NCBI GenBank assembly: GCA_947259885.1
Contig: CAMYNW010000018.1
Location: 12,910-76,909 of the forward strand
Length of the DNA: 64,000 nucleotides
Reading direction: 5' to 3'
From: an uncultured Gammaproteobacteria bacterium
GTDB taxonomy: Bacteria > Pseudomonadota > Gammaproteobacteria > Arenicellales > Poriferihabitantaceae
This document shows positions 36,962 through 46,435 of the stretch, in pieces. The notes beneath the pieces were generated by a model. It saw only the letters and a program-made list of their open reading frames with translations. It did no database searches and was not told the origin of the DNA. Position numbers and translations under genes: made by a program. Position 1 is the first letter of the stretch, and the number at the start of each line of letters is the position of its first letter.

Positions 36962-37923
36962 TTTATCCCCCTTACGTTTGTGAAAATTTCATGTGAACCA
37001 AATTCCCATTTTAGGAACTGGTATGGATTGACCGATTTCCCCAGATATCGGATTTCATAGTGTAAATGCGGTGCATCTACACGTCCAGTCTTTCCAGAGA
37101 GTCCGATCAGGTCTCCCTTATGCACGATGTCTCCCGGTTCAACGTCAACTTGGTCGAGATGTGAGTAGCGAGTTTCAAATCCAAAATTGTGTTGAATCAC
37201 CACACGCCTGCCGCTCAACTCCGAGTAACCTGCCTCCCTAACTATACCATCCGCGGTAGAAATTACCTCATCTCCGATTTGGGCCCGCAGGTCGACACCC
37301 TTATGGAACGATTTTATCTTGGTAATCGGATGAATGCGACTCCCAAATTTACTGGTGATCACGTCCACTTGAGTCGGGAAACCGTTGGGAATACTGTCAT
37401 ACAGAATTTTTTTATGGCTCGCGGTCAGACTCGCAAGTTCCACTCTAGCAACCAAATGCGCTGCCTGCATCTCCTCCTCCGTCAACCCAATAATGCCTTC
37501 AATCTGCTGCACCCGATCACCAATTTCAGAATATTCAACCTCTTTCTGGCTATAAAATCCCGCCAATAGCCGTAATCTCTCTTCCAGGGAAACCGCTTGG
37601 TCACTATTCTCTACGCCGCTGGCTTTTTCAATCTCGACCAGTTCTTCACTAATACTTTCAATAAGTTGAGAATTTTTATTAATAATTTGATTTAATTTGG
37701 AGTTTTCACTGTCAAAAAGCAGAAGCTCATTGTCAATTCGCTGCTTCTGCTTAACCAGTGACTGCCCTTCCAGATATTGCAGGATATTTCCCGTTATCGA
37801 CCCTACAAGCAGAGACGCGATCAAGAAAACAACTAAGTAGAACAGTAATTTAGTCGACTTTTTAATGGAATAGTAGCGCGACCCATAAGAGTCAGAGACA
37901 GTTATCGCAAAATGATCTCTCAT
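36871..37923 (-). CDS. M23 family metallopeptidase (LytM-type, membrane anchored)
   Basis: 350 residues: one N-terminal membrane helix (about 26-46), a coiled-coil region (about 55-165, with heptads such as EELVEIEKASG), then the LytM domain (about 185-300). The zinc and catalytic residues are present: His207 and Asp211 in FHKGVDLRAQ, and the HxH pair His286/His288 in APHLHYEIR. It should cleave peptidoglycan cross-links in the periplasm. The last about 30 residues are encoded in a region overlapping bactofilin (36871-36961) in another frame, longer than normal for this family. It is co-oriented with and upstream of bactofilin. Confidence 0.92.
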   Translation of the reverse strand: MRDHFAITVSDSYGSRYYSIKKSTKLLFYLVVFLIASLLVGSITGNILQYLEGQSLVKQKQRIDNELLLFDSENSKLNQIINKNSQLIESISEELVEIEKASGVENSDQAVSLEERLRLLAGFYSQKEVEYSEIGDRVQQIEGIIGLTEEEMQAAHLVARVELASLTASHKKILYDSIPNGFPTQVDVITSKFGSRIHPITKIKSFHKGVDLRAQIGDEVISTADGIVREAGYSELSGRRVVIQHNFGFETRYSHLDQVDVEPGDIVHKGDLIGLSGKTGRVDAPHLHYEIRYLGKSVNPYQFLKWEFGSHEIFTNVRGIKWPSLISLINKQITHQTLQLSLLEPVSSVR

Positions 37924-38320
37924 CGTTACGGTGATTTCGTTAAAAGTTGTGGACGCTATCAGGATCCAGCATGGGCTTGCTCGACGACCCGAAAAGAGGC
38001 TCAGAGCCTACCCTAATTAACCGCTTATTTAAATATAAGGCGAGCTATTCACGCGGGGCCAACGGCCCTTTGGTCGGATTCAAGATGTGCAATACCGGCA
38101 CCAGAGGCCGGAAGTTGTTTTATAATGCGCGTTCTGTCGAGGTAGACAACCAGCTTAACCCGACTTCTTTTGAAATAGTCTGGATTATGGATTATTGAGT
38201 TAGTCACAGACCGCAGTGGGTAACTGCGATAATAATGAAAACAGATCAATTTAATCAGGCTAATCGGGCCCCAAGCATCTTATCTATACACTCCAGTCAA
38301 CTCTCGAGATCGGGCAAATA
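37924..38320. other. Intergenic region between the divergent M23 peptidase and dapD
   Basis: 397 bp with only unconvincing short frames. It contains a GC-rich dyad (GGGGCC-AAC-GGCCC near 38055-38069) and a consensus minus-10 TATAAT at 38121-38126 on the plus strand, but no good minus-35 for it. Promoters for both flanking genes must lie here. Confidence 0.4.
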
Positions 38321-39142
38321 ATGAATCATATCTCTGAAACCATAGAACGAGCGTGGGACGACCGCACCAACATCAAGCCGCATACCGTGACTACAGAGTA
38401 CCGGGAGGCAATTAACGACGCAGTTTCATTACTCGATAGTGGTGAAGCACGGGTAGCAGAACCTGCCGGCGATGGGTGGAAGGTAAATGAGTGGCTGAAG
38501 AAGGCCGTATTACTTTCATTTCGTATCGAAGAAAACCGGATCATCGACGGCGGATTTTCCAACTACTACGATAAGGTTCCACTTAAATTTCCCGACTTCA
38601 CCAGTGAGGACTTTAGAAACGGCGGTTATCGGGTAGTCCCACCCGCAGTGGTACGGCGAGGCTGCTACATCGCACCCGACGTAGTACTGATGCCAAGCTA
38701 TGTGAATATTGGCGGTTACGTCGACAGCGGCGCAATGGTGGACACCTGGGCCACTGTCGGCTCTTGTGCCCAGATCGGTAAAAATGTTCACCTCTCCGGG
38801 GGCGTCGGAATCGGTGGCGTGCTTGAGCCGCTGCAGGCTTCGCCCACTATTATCGAAGACAACTGTTTTATCGGAGCGCGTAGTGAAATTGTCGAGGGTG
38901 TAATTGTCGGAGCGGGTTCGGTTATTTCTATGGGGGTATATATTGGTCAAAGCACACGAATACTTGACCGGGAAACCGGAGAAGTCAGTTACGGAAGTGT
39001 CCCTGCGGGATCCGTAGTAGTTTCAGGATCGATCCCATCAAAAGACGGAACGCACAGTCTTTATTGTGCAGTGATTGTAAAGAAGGTGGACGAAAAGACC
39101 CGTAGCAAAGTGGGAATCAATGAATTATTGCGAACCATTTAA
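38321..39142 (+). CDS. dapD: 2,3,4,5-tetrahydropyridine-2,6-dicarboxylate N-succinyltransferase
   Basis: 273 residues, standard for DapD. The left-handed beta-helix hexapeptide repeats are clear from about 100 to 240 ([34 protein letters not shown]), with [15 protein letters not shown] and [19 protein letters not shown] typical of the family. It performs the succinyl-CoA-dependent step of diaminopimelate and lysine synthesis. The neighbouring phosphatase follows after 33 bp on the same strand but has no obvious link. Confidence 0.96.
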   Translation: MNHISETIERAWDDRTNIKPHTVTTEYREAINDAVSLLDSGEARVAEPAGDGWKVNEWLKKAVLLSFRIEENRIIDGGFSNYYDKVPLKFPDFTSEDFRNGGYRVVPPAVVRRGCYIAPDVVLMPSYVNIGGYVDSGAMVDTWATVGSCAQIGKNVHLSGGVGIGGVLEPLQASPTIIEDNCFIGARSEIVEGVIVGAGSVISMGVYIGQSTRILDRETGEVSYGSVPAGSVVVSGSIPSKDGTHSLYCAVIVKKVDEKTRSKVGINELLRTI

Positions 39143-39175
39143 TTCTCGGGGATGACCTAAAGCTTAAAAGTCATC

Positions 39176-39907
39176 ATGAACTACAAAATGATCGCAGCGA
39201 CAGATGTCGGAAACGTTCGTCCTCTTAATGAGGATAGTGTGCGAATCGTTCCCGAGCTAGATATTGCAGTTGTGGCCGATGGCATGGGCGGTCACAAGGC
39301 TGGGGAAATCGCCAGTCGAATGGCGGTTAATGCAATGTGTAATTTCATTGAAGAGCAATGGTTAGTTCAAGAAGACCACAGCAATTTAAATCGTAAAGCG
39401 ATCCTTTCCGAAGCGATTTCAACTGCAAACTCTGAGGTCTATACCAATAGCAGAAAGCTGGCCCATATGGAGGGAATGGGCACGACGCTCGTAGCCACCA
39501 GCTTTCACGGTAGAAAAGTCTCTATTGGACATATAGGTGATTCCCGTTGTTATCGATTCAGCGGTGGAGAGCTGACTCAACTCACAGAAGATCATACTCT
39601 GGCAAATGATCTTAAAGCCGGCAATCCCGACGGGCGGGTGCCGGCATACAGTTATCACGTGCTGAAGAAAGCACTCGGCATTGAGTCACGATGTGAACCA
39701 GATGTATTCTCTACAAAGGTTGAACCCCGGGATATTTTTTTACTTTGCTCTGATGGTTTAACAGGCGTGGTGGAAGACAGCGACATCGCGACTATTCTCG
39801 CTTTACGTTCCCATGAACCGGAGCTATGTATGGATACTCTCATTCGAGCTTGTCTGGTAAACGGAGCGCCGGATAACGTCTCCGTTGCAATGGTATTCGT
39901 TCAGTAG
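39176..39907 (+). CDS. PP2C-family protein serine/threonine phosphatase
   Basis: 243 residues with all PP2C metal-binding motifs: GNVRPLNEDSV, VVADGMGGHKAGEIAS, IGHIGDSRCYRFSGG, LLCSDGLTGVVED and GAPDNVSVAMVF. It belongs to the short soluble bacterial type (PphA/Stp-like), which removes phosphate from Ser/Thr or aspartyl-linked targets. No Ser/Thr kinase gene is next to it, so its partner is elsewhere. The gene is convergent with the PhoQ-like kinase, with 71 bp between. Confidence 0.92.
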   Translation: MNYKMIAATDVGNVRPLNEDSVRIVPELDIAVVADGMGGHKAGEIASRMAVNAMCNFIEEQWLVQEDHSNLNRKAILSEAISTANSEVYTNSRKLAHMEGMGTTLVATSFHGRKVSIGHIGDSRCYRFSGGELTQLTEDHTLANDLKAGNPDGRVPAYSYHVLKKALGIESRCEPDVFSTKVEPRDIFLLCSDGLTGVVEDSDIATILALRSHEPELCMDTLIRACLVNGAPDNVSVAMVFVQ

Positions 39908-39978
39908 TTCGAATCCAGATTACTGGATCCGATAAAAGGAATCGCTTCGCCAGATCAGTCGGCCAGGCTAATCAAATG

Positions 39979-41346
39979 TCATGGTTGCATATTCGGTTTT
40001 AGGGAAATTTTAATCGCCGCACCACCTAGACTGCTTTGGCCGATCTCAAACTCACCATTGTATCGATCGACTATCTCCCTGCTTACAGCAAGCCCGATAC
40101 CATAACCTTGAATCTGCTGATCTGCCCTGACTCCGCGTTTCATCACAAGATCCCGCACTTCCCCATCAATACCGGGACCGTCATCTTCGATTGTGAGTTC
40201 AACCCCCTCGAGTCGGCTATTACCATTCTTGATCGACCTGGCCGAGTAGCGTACTCGCTTTTTAGCCCACTTACACGCATTGTCCATAATGTTTCCAAGC
40301 AGCTCGTAAAGATCCGATTGATCACCATAAAACTTTACCGACTCCGCCACTTCCCCACCTACTTCTATCCCCTTTGATGCATGCACTTTCTTGAGAGACT
40401 CATCAATCCTGGAGATGACCTCTGAAACGCTGACCAGACTATGAACCAGTGATACCCGTGAGGAGGCGGCACGCTTCAACTGATATTCAACTATGTTACT
40501 CATGCGATCGGTATACCGGTTTAACTCATCATGATCAATTGCTGTATTACTCTCGGCTAATCCTTTAACCACCGCGAGTGGAGTTTTCAGGCTGTGAGCA
40601 AGATCACCCAGTGTGTTGCGGTAACGCTCGATATTCTTTCGTTCATTTGCAATAAACAAATTAATGCGCTGGCTCAGTTGAGCGATTTCATCAGGGTAGT
40701 CACCTAAAATACGATCCTGACGAGCGTGCTCTATCTGGTCAAGTTCGTTGATCACCCTAACCAGCGGCGACAAACTCCAGTTTAAAGCTAACATTTGCGA
40801 GAGCAGCAGGAATATTCCGACTAATCCCAGCCACAGTACAATTTTTTGCCGGTGCTCGGCGACGAACGTTACAAAATGATCGCTGGCCTCAACCATAACC
40901 AGGGTAAATTCGTACTCCAAGTTACTCTCAGTTTCCCATGAAATGGAAAAACTATATCGAAAGGGACTCGAGAGTTCATCACCATCCTGTCCAAACGACT
41001 CGGACCCTAACTGCTCTTTTTGCAGACCAGCCAGACGCACCCCTATAGCAGAGCTAGATTGCCAAATTACATTGTTTAGCGGGTCGATGATAAATGCGTA
41101 TAAGCCAGAGTTGGGCACCATCAGCCGTGCTTCGGGCAGTTGCTTCGGCATGAGAAGGGCACCATCCTGCTCTAGTTCTAGTACTGATAGCAGCGCAAAG
41201 GTTTGGGTCTTAAGCTGACTCTTCAGGGAAACTTCAGCGCTGCTTATAAACGCTCTATCTAATGCAACTCCGGCAAGGCCTAGAAAGGTTATTAAGATTA
41301 TTGCAGCCGCGATCAGCAGCCGTCTTCTAAGAGATAACTTGGTCAA
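39979..41346 (-). CDS. Sensor histidine kinase, PhoQ-like
   Basis: 455 residues: membrane helix (about 8-28), periplasmic domain (about 30-165), second helix (about 167-187), HAMP-like linker, HisKA motif LAHSLKTPLAVVKGLAE with the phospho-acceptor His, then N, G1 and G2 boxes (NIMDNACKWAKKRV, EDDGPGI, YGIGLAVSREIVD). The HSLKTPLAV motif, instead of HELRTPL, is the PhoQ-type variant. It overlaps the regulator by four bases. PhoQ kinases sense divalent cations or peptides, but the ligand here is not determined. Confidence 0.9.
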   Translation of the reverse strand: MTKLSLRRRLLIAAAIILITFLGLAGVALDRAFISSAEVSLKSQLKTQTFALLSVLELEQDGALLMPKQLPEARLMVPNSGLYAFIIDPLNNVIWQSSSAIGVRLAGLQKEQLGSESFGQDGDELSSPFRYSFSISWETESNLEYEFTLVMVEASDHFVTFVAEHRQKIVLWLGLVGIFLLLSQMLALNWSLSPLVRVINELDQIEHARQDRILGDYPDEIAQLSQRINLFIANERKNIERYRNTLGDLAHSLKTPLAVVKGLAESNTAIDHDELNRYTDRMSNIVEYQLKRAASSRVSLVHSLVSVSEVISRIDESLKKVHASKGIEVGGEVAESVKFYGDQSDLYELLGNIMDNACKWAKKRVRYSARSIKNGNSRLEGVELTIEDDGPGIDGEVRDLVMKRGVRADQQIQGYGIGLAVSREIVDRYNGEFEIGQSSLGGAAIKISLKPNMQP

Positions 41347-42017
41347 TCAGAAACAGAGAATCTGTATCCCCGCCCGCGCAACGTTTCAATCGGGTTGAGA
41401 GTTCCTTGAGGATCAAGTTTTTTTCGTAAGCGACCAACAAAAACTTCGATTACATTACTATCTCGATCTGCATCTTCATCATAGAGATGTTCAGTTAGTT
41501 CCATCTTCGAAACCACCTTGCCTCGGTTCATCATTAGATAATGGAGTAGCTTGTATTCGAATGCAGTCAGATCAAGATTATTTACCCCCACGAAAACCTC
41601 CTGGGAACGTGTGTCCATTTTTATGGTTCCGATCTCAATTATTGGGCTGGATTGCCCTGCTGAACGGCGAATTAAGGCTGATACTCGCGCGTATAGCTCC
41701 TCAAAATGAAAAGGCTTCGCCAGATAGTCGTCAGCTCCAGCATCCAGGCCTTCAACCTTTTCCTGCCACCGGGAACGCGCTGTAAGAATCATGATGGGAT
41801 ACTCAACTCCGTCCGCTCTCAAATGCCTGATAACTTCTATTCCAGACAGTTTTGGCAAGCCTATATCGACCACGGCTATATCCACAGGATATTCCTTGGC
41901 AAAAAACAGTGCTTCTTCTCCATCTGCAGCTTCATCAACAGCATATCCTTTCTGTCTGAATTTATTTACAAGCTGCGAGCGCAGTGTGTTTTCATCTTCT
42001 ACTATTAATATACGCAT
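41343..42017 (-). CDS. Response regulator, OmpR/PhoP family
   Basis: 224 residues: a receiver with acidic pocket LIVEDENTLR, the phospho-accepting Asp at about 51 in VVDIGLPKLSG, Thr in MILTARS and Lys in LAKPFHFEEL, followed by a winged-helix domain (about 130-220, SNVIEVFVGRLRKKLDP and RGRGYRFS). It pairs with the adjacent PhoQ-like kinase by a four-base overlap. The order PepSY-like protein, regulator, kinase is a common arrangement in marine and pseudomonad genomes. Confidence 0.93.
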   Translation of the reverse strand: MRILIVEDENTLRSQLVNKFRQKGYAVDEAADGEEALFFAKEYPVDIAVVDIGLPKLSGIEVIRHLRADGVEYPIMILTARSRWQEKVEGLDAGADDYLAKPFHFEELYARVSALIRRSAGQSSPIIEIGTIKMDTRSQEVFVGVNNLDLTAFEYKLLHYLMMNRGKVVSKMELTEHLYDEDADRDSNVIEVFVGRLRKKLDPQGTLNPIETLRGRGYRFSVSD

Positions 42018-42086
42018 GGGCTCACTAGTTCATTATTGCACCATTTCCTCCGACCACCGATGATCGAATATGGCGACAATTGTTGA

Positions 42087-42398
42087 TTATTGTTCCAAGC
42101 GCCTCAAATTAGGCTTCTTCGGGTCGATACTGATAATTTTTACTTTTCCGGTACTGTTGATCAGTTTGAACCGATAGCGCGTGACTGAACCGTCCTGTCT
42201 CGGAGTTACTTCAAGTATCTGCCATTGTTTGTTCTGGCGGATCATCCGTGCCACGTCGTCGATACTGTTCCCCTGTCCCTTTTTTTGTTTGGAGTTATTA
42301 CTCTGAGCATTAGCATCGAGCGCAATTGCTGGCACCAGAGTTGCCAGCATTGCGGCGGCGACCGCCGAAACTGTAATGTTGTGCCAGAGTCGTTTCAC
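42087..42398 (-). CDS. Small exported PepSY-like protein
   Basis: 103 residues with a signal peptide (VSAVAAAMLATLVPAIALDANA), a polar linker rich in Asn, Lys and Gln, and a PepSY-like segment (about 45-100: DDVARMIRQNKQWQILEVTP and YRFKLINSTGKVKIISIDP). Such proteins often sit upstream of PhoPQ-like pairs and may report on the cell envelope. Co-oriented with the regulator gene, 69 bp upstream. Function inferred from context only. Confidence 0.78.
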   Translation of the reverse strand: MKRLWHNITVSAVAAAMLATLVPAIALDANAQSNNSKQKKGQGNSIDDVARMIRQNKQWQILEVTPRQDGSVTRYRFKLINSTGKVKIISIDPKKPNLRRLEQ

Positions 42399-42542
42399 GT
42401 GAACACTATTTAATTCTTTAATGAATGATACCGTGACCAGATCAGTTTAGACTAAATACTTGATTATGTATTTTATAGTCTTAAACCTGAGTATATGGCA
42501 AGACCCCGGCACAAACATGGGGCCTCGCAAATTCCCAGTGTT

Positions 42543-43079
42543 TTACTCCACCGGTACCACATTTACGCTAACTGTCAGCGTTGGGCCGGGATCATGTCGA
42601 GTAAAGGTAGAGTAAACCTGATCATTGTAACGATAATTCACCTCGTAGCCATCGATACGTTCTTCCGTGCGGTATCGATCTACCAACTCGCATCGCTTCT
42701 CGTACACCACTCGACTATTACGACGGGCATGATTGGCTTGCACATCTCGGCCTATTGAGCCCCCGAGTACGGCACCTGCAACAGTCGCAAGATCCTTACC
42801 ACGCCCTTTTCCAAATTCATTTCCAACTGCTGCGCCAACAATAGCGCCCAGGATCTTCGGGGTATGGGAATAGTATCCACTGTTGGACGGCACATGCACC
42901 GGTTCGTCCCAGCACTGCTCGATCGGCTCATTTACACGCACCGTTCGGTAGACTGGCTGCGCACTGATTACCGGGGCTTCTTCTATCGTTGCGCGGTCGT
43001 ATTCAGCTAACGCTGACATGGACACTGGCAACAATGCAATTGGTGCCAGCAATGCAGAGAATATTAAATTCTTTTTCAT
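42543..43079 (-). CDS. Glycine-zipper 2TM-type outer-membrane protein
   Basis: 178 residues from the ATG at 43077-43079. A signal peptide (IALLPVSMSALAEYD), no lipobox Cys, and a glycine zipper (about 87-122: LGAIVGAAVGNEFGKGRGKD, VAGAVLGGSIGRD) of the Rickettsia 17-kDa antigen/SlyB type. The segment after it, RVVYEKRCELVDRYRTEERI and YEVNYRYNDQVYST, is the usual C-terminal region of this family. Probably an envelope protein. An upstream in-frame ATG at 43106 adds nine residues and is less likely. Confidence 0.85.
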   Translation of the reverse strand: MKKNLIFSALLAPIALLPVSMSALAEYDRATIEEAPVISAQPVYRTVRVNEPIEQCWDEPVHVPSNSGYYSHTPKILGAIVGAAVGNEFGKGRGKDLATVAGAVLGGSIGRDVQANHARRNSRVVYEKRCELVDRYRTEERIDGYEVNYRYNDQVYSTFTRHDPGPTLTVSVNVVPVE

Positions 43080-43208
43080 ATCCGAGTCCCCATACAATTT
43101 AAACATGAGCTCAGAATACGCCTCGTCCCTGAAGCCCAGATGAATTTAACCTGAACCCGGCACAGTCATAGCCGCAGCTGTTTCAACTCCTAAATACCCG
43201 GCTTACCC

Positions 43209-43916
43209 CTATTTAACCTCAAGCAGCTCTATCTCAAAAATCAGAGTTTCGTTGGGTGCAATGTTTGCCCCTGCACCACGTTCACCGTAAGCAAGCTCAG
43301 GAGGAATCACAACGTTCCATTTATCCCCTGGTCGCATCAGTTGAAGAATTTCCTTCCAGCCAGGGATAATGCCGCTGAGAGGGAATGTCGCCGGTACTCC
43401 ACGAGAGTGCGAGCTGTCAAATTCGGTACCGTCGATTAGTGTTCCACGATAGTGCACTACAACTGTATCGTCGGGACCAGGCATAGCACCGCTTTCATCA
43501 CCACTGTTAAGTACCGAATACTGCATTCCGCTTTCAGTTTCGATGACGCCTTCCTTTTCCCGATTGGAATCACGATATGCAGAACCACGCTCAGACGCCA
43601 TCCCTGCTTCCGCAGCTGCGGCAGCCAACATAGCCTGCTGTTGAGCTTCAATCGCCTGATCAGCTTCTGCGGCGGTCATTTTTAAATCAGCGCTATTGAC
43701 TACATCACTGATTCCCGCCGCAAGGGCCTGCATATCGACACCACTTTCAGCCTGTCCGAATTGTTGCTGCAGTTGCGTTGCAAGCTTGGTCCCGATTGCG
43801 TAGCTATATTTCTTTTGATCAGAATCAAGAGTTACATCCTGGGCAGTTGCGGTCCCGGTAGAACTCAGAATAACAGCCGCGATAACGACTGAAATTAAAC
43901 GCGGTTTTAAAATCAT
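43209..43916 (-). CDS. FKBP-type peptidyl-prolyl cis-trans isomerase, exported
   Basis: 235 residues from the ATG at 43914-43916, with a signal peptide (VIAAVILSSTGTATAQD), an N-terminal helical dimerisation domain (YAIGTKLATQLQQQFGQAE), an Ala-rich linker, and the FKBP domain from about 130 (VVHYRGTLIDGTEFDSSHS, VIPPELAYGERGAG, LIFEIELLEVK). This is the FkpA/Mip architecture, a periplasmic folding helper. It follows radA by 38 bp and may be its last co-transcribed gene. Confidence 0.93.
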   Translation of the reverse strand: MILKPRLISVVIAAVILSSTGTATAQDVTLDSDQKKYSYAIGTKLATQLQQQFGQAESGVDMQALAAGISDVVNSADLKMTAAEADQAIEAQQQAMLAAAAAEAGMASERGSAYRDSNREKEGVIETESGMQYSVLNSGDESGAMPGPDDTVVVHYRGTLIDGTEFDSSHSRGVPATFPLSGIIPGWKEILQLMRPGDKWNVVIPPELAYGERGAGANIAPNETLIFEIELLEVK

Positions 43917-43954
43917 GATAAAGGTTTCCTTGTTGATCGATTTGAAGTGCCGGA

Positions 43955-45337
43955 TCATAACTCAAACAAGGATAGTGCGTCCTCAACTCTTCGAGCAGGA
44001 ATGATCTCTAGTTCATTCACTGATTTCGTCGCCACAGCATCAGGCATGTTCGCTGCCGGAATCAGAGCACGTTTAAATCCAAGCTTTTGTGCCTCACGTA
44101 AACGGTCGAGACCACGCTGCACCGGACGCAGTTCCCCAGACAATCCCACTTCTCCGAAAACTACCAGATCATTTCCAGCAGCCCGATTTTTAACACTCGA
44201 AATGATGGCAAACATTAAAGCCAGATCTGCGCCGGTTTCACTTACTCTGACGCCTCCTGCGACGTTGGCGAAAACATCATAACTATTAAGCGAAATGCCG
44301 GCGTGCCTGTGGACGATTGCGAGCAGCATCGCGAGCCGATTTTGTTCCAGACCGACGCATAATCTTCTTGGATTCGAAAGCGCACTGTCGTCTACCAGCG
44401 CCTGCACTTCAACTAAAAGAGGTCGAGTGCCTTCTTGAGTCGCTAAGACCACGCTTCCTGGGCGCGATGCACCATGGCGACTGACGAACATTGCGGAAGG
44501 ATTCGCAACATCCTTTAGTCCTTGTTCCGTCATAGCGAACACACCTATTTCGTTAATTGCACCGAAGCGATTTTTAATCGCTCGAATTAAGCGAAAACTG
44601 CTGGAACTATCTCCCTCGAAATACAGCACACTGTCCACCATATGTTCGAGTATTTTAGGCCCGGCCAAAGCGCCCTCTTTGGTAACATGGCCGACCAGTA
44701 TCACCGTCGCGCCACTCTGCTTGGCATAACGCACCAGTCGCGCCGCGCACTCCCGGACCTGGGACACACTGCCGGGTGCTGCGGTAAGTTCTTCACTGTA
44801 GAAAGTCTGAATTGAATCCGCAACCAGGACCGCCGGGGTCTGGTGTAATGCAGTGTCCAGAATTGATTCCAGCCGATTTTCAGCCATTACCATCAATCGA
44901 TCGCCAGGCAGACCAAGTCGTCTGGCACGCACCGCTATTTGCTCGGCGGACTCCTCCCCGCTGACATAAAGTACCGGTTTGCTCTGACTGATTGACGAAA
45001 GATACTGCAGAAGGAGTGTGGACTTTCCTATTCCAGGATCCCCACCAATGAGGACGATGGACCCGGGAACCAAGCCCCCACCTAGAACCCGATCCAATTC
45101 GTCACTACCGCTAGAAAGTCGCCTGACCTCGGATATGTCCACCTGATCCAGAATCTGCACTTTCGAGGAGGGCGCAAATCCGGCAAAGCGCTCTACGCCG
45201 CCAGTGGTTTTCGCAGCGACTTCGACCAGTGTATTCCATTCCCCGCACTCAGCGCATTGGCCCGCCCATTTGGCGCTCTCCGCGCCGCATTCGCGGCAGC
45301 TAAATCGGCTGCGATTCTTTGTGCTCACTTTGGCCAT
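43955..45337 (-). CDS. radA: DNA repair protein RadA
   Basis: 460 residues: an N-terminal zinc finger (CRECGAESAKWAGQCAECG), Walker A GGDPGIGKSTLLLQY, the RadA-specific IKNRFGAINEIGVF segment and a C-terminal Lon-like domain (FANVAGGVRVSETGADLAL, VVFGEVGLSGELRPV). RadA is a DnaB-type helicase that promotes branch migration during recombination. It starts one base after the alr stop, so the two are coupled. Confidence 0.96.
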   Translation of the reverse strand: MAKVSTKNRSRFSCRECGAESAKWAGQCAECGEWNTLVEVAAKTTGGVERFAGFAPSSKVQILDQVDISEVRRLSSGSDELDRVLGGGLVPGSIVLIGGDPGIGKSTLLLQYLSSISQSKPVLYVSGEESAEQIAVRARRLGLPGDRLMVMAENRLESILDTALHQTPAVLVADSIQTFYSEELTAAPGSVSQVRECAARLVRYAKQSGATVILVGHVTKEGALAGPKILEHMVDSVLYFEGDSSSSFRLIRAIKNRFGAINEIGVFAMTEQGLKDVANPSAMFVSRHGASRPGSVVLATQEGTRPLLVEVQALVDDSALSNPRRLCVGLEQNRLAMLLAIVHRHAGISLNSYDVFANVAGGVRVSETGADLALMFAIISSVKNRAAGNDLVVFGEVGLSGELRPVQRGLDRLREAQKLGFKRALIPAANMPDAVATKSVNELEIIPARRVEDALSLFEL

Positions 45338-45338
45338 A

Positions 45339-46421
45339 TCAATTTATCGGTATTCTCGGGACCCTTGGAGACACGCTACACAGCAGTTCATAGGGGATCG
45401 TATCTGCCCAACCGGCTACAATCTCCACTCCGAGCTTTGGGCCCCACAACTCGGCAATGTCGCCCTCTTGAACCTCGCCACACCCCGTCAAATCCAAGGT
45501 CATCATATCCATTGACACTTTTCCGATTACCGGGGCGCTTCGATCCCGCACGATTACACTGCCGCGATTACTGATACGACGTGGGTACCCGTCAGCATAT
45601 CCAAATCCGGCAACGCCAATTTTTGTTGGCTTGCTCGCAGTCCAACTCGCCCCATAACCAACGGCGTCCCCGGCTGAGATCTCTTTTACCGCGATTAATC
45701 TTGATTCAAGTTGCATCACCGGTCGCAAACCAAGTTCTAGCGCACTCTGGTGTTGCGACGGTGATATGCCGTACAGCATAAGGCCCGGTCTCACGATGTC
45801 TAACCGAGTTTGAGGCCAGCCTATCAAGGCCGCAGAATTTGCAATACTGACTTCGCCTGGATGACCAGAGGCATACTCCAAAAATCGCTCGCATTGCCGC
45901 GGGGTCTGATCACTATCCATTTCATCTGCACTAGCAAGATGAGACATCAACCCCAATTTTTTGACCTTCATTGAGCGCCTAAGCATGTTTATTATCGCGG
46001 TGACATTTTCTGGTGAAATGCCAAGCCGATTCATACCACTCTCTATTTTAATCCAAACACCTGAGGATAAGCCTTCTGATTCACCCACCCAGCGCGCCTG
46101 TTGCTCTCGATGTATCACCGGTTGCAGCTGGTATTGACGGAAGATATCAATTTGTTCTGGTTCGCTGAATTCCGACAACACCATAATCGCATTGTTTTCA
46201 GCGTATTTACGGCAGCGTATCCCCTCCTCCAGCGTGGCCACCGCGAAACCATCGACCGAGTGGCAAATCGCCGGTACTATATTGTTTATACCGTGACCAT
46301 AGGCGTCGGCCTTGACCACAGCATATACCCGGGCATCTCCCGCTAACTTTCGAATAACCTTAACGTTTTGACGCAGAGCCGAAAGGTCGATCAGTGCCCT
46401 GGTGCGCCAGGTCCTAATCAT
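45339..46421 (-). CDS. alr: Alanine racemase
   Basis: 360 residues. The PLP-binding Lys lies in VYAVVKADAYGHG, and the catalytic Tyr region is VGYGASWTASKPTKIGVAGFGYADGYPR (in parts), with KVSMDMMTLDLT near the C-terminus. It supplies D-alanine for peptidoglycan. The gene lies between dnaB (14 bp upstream) and radA, the common dnaB-alr-radA order of gammaproteobacteria. Confidence 0.96.
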   Translation of the reverse strand: MIRTWRTRALIDLSALRQNVKVIRKLAGDARVYAVVKADAYGHGINNIVPAICHSVDGFAVATLEEGIRCRKYAENNAIMVLSEFSEPEQIDIFRQYQLQPVIHREQQARWVGESEGLSSGVWIKIESGMNRLGISPENVTAIINMLRRSMKVKKLGLMSHLASADEMDSDQTPRQCERFLEYASGHPGEVSIANSAALIGWPQTRLDIVRPGLMLYGISPSQHQSALELGLRPVMQLESRLIAVKEISAGDAVGYGASWTASKPTKIGVAGFGYADGYPRRISNRGSVIVRDRSAPVIGKVSMDMMTLDLTGCGEVQEGDIAELWGPKLGVEIVAGWADTIPYELLCSVSPRVPRIPIN

Positions 46422-46435
46422 GTGTTGTCGAGAAC

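Noticed and set aside
38121..38126. TATAAT as a dapD promoter
   Set aside because: Perfect minus-10 but no acceptable minus-35 or TGn extension at the right distance; kept only as a remark in the intergenic entry.
37947..38198. 83-codon plus-strand frame in the M23-dapD gap
   Set aside because: No ribosome-binding site and no recognisable sequence; overlaps likely promoter DNA.
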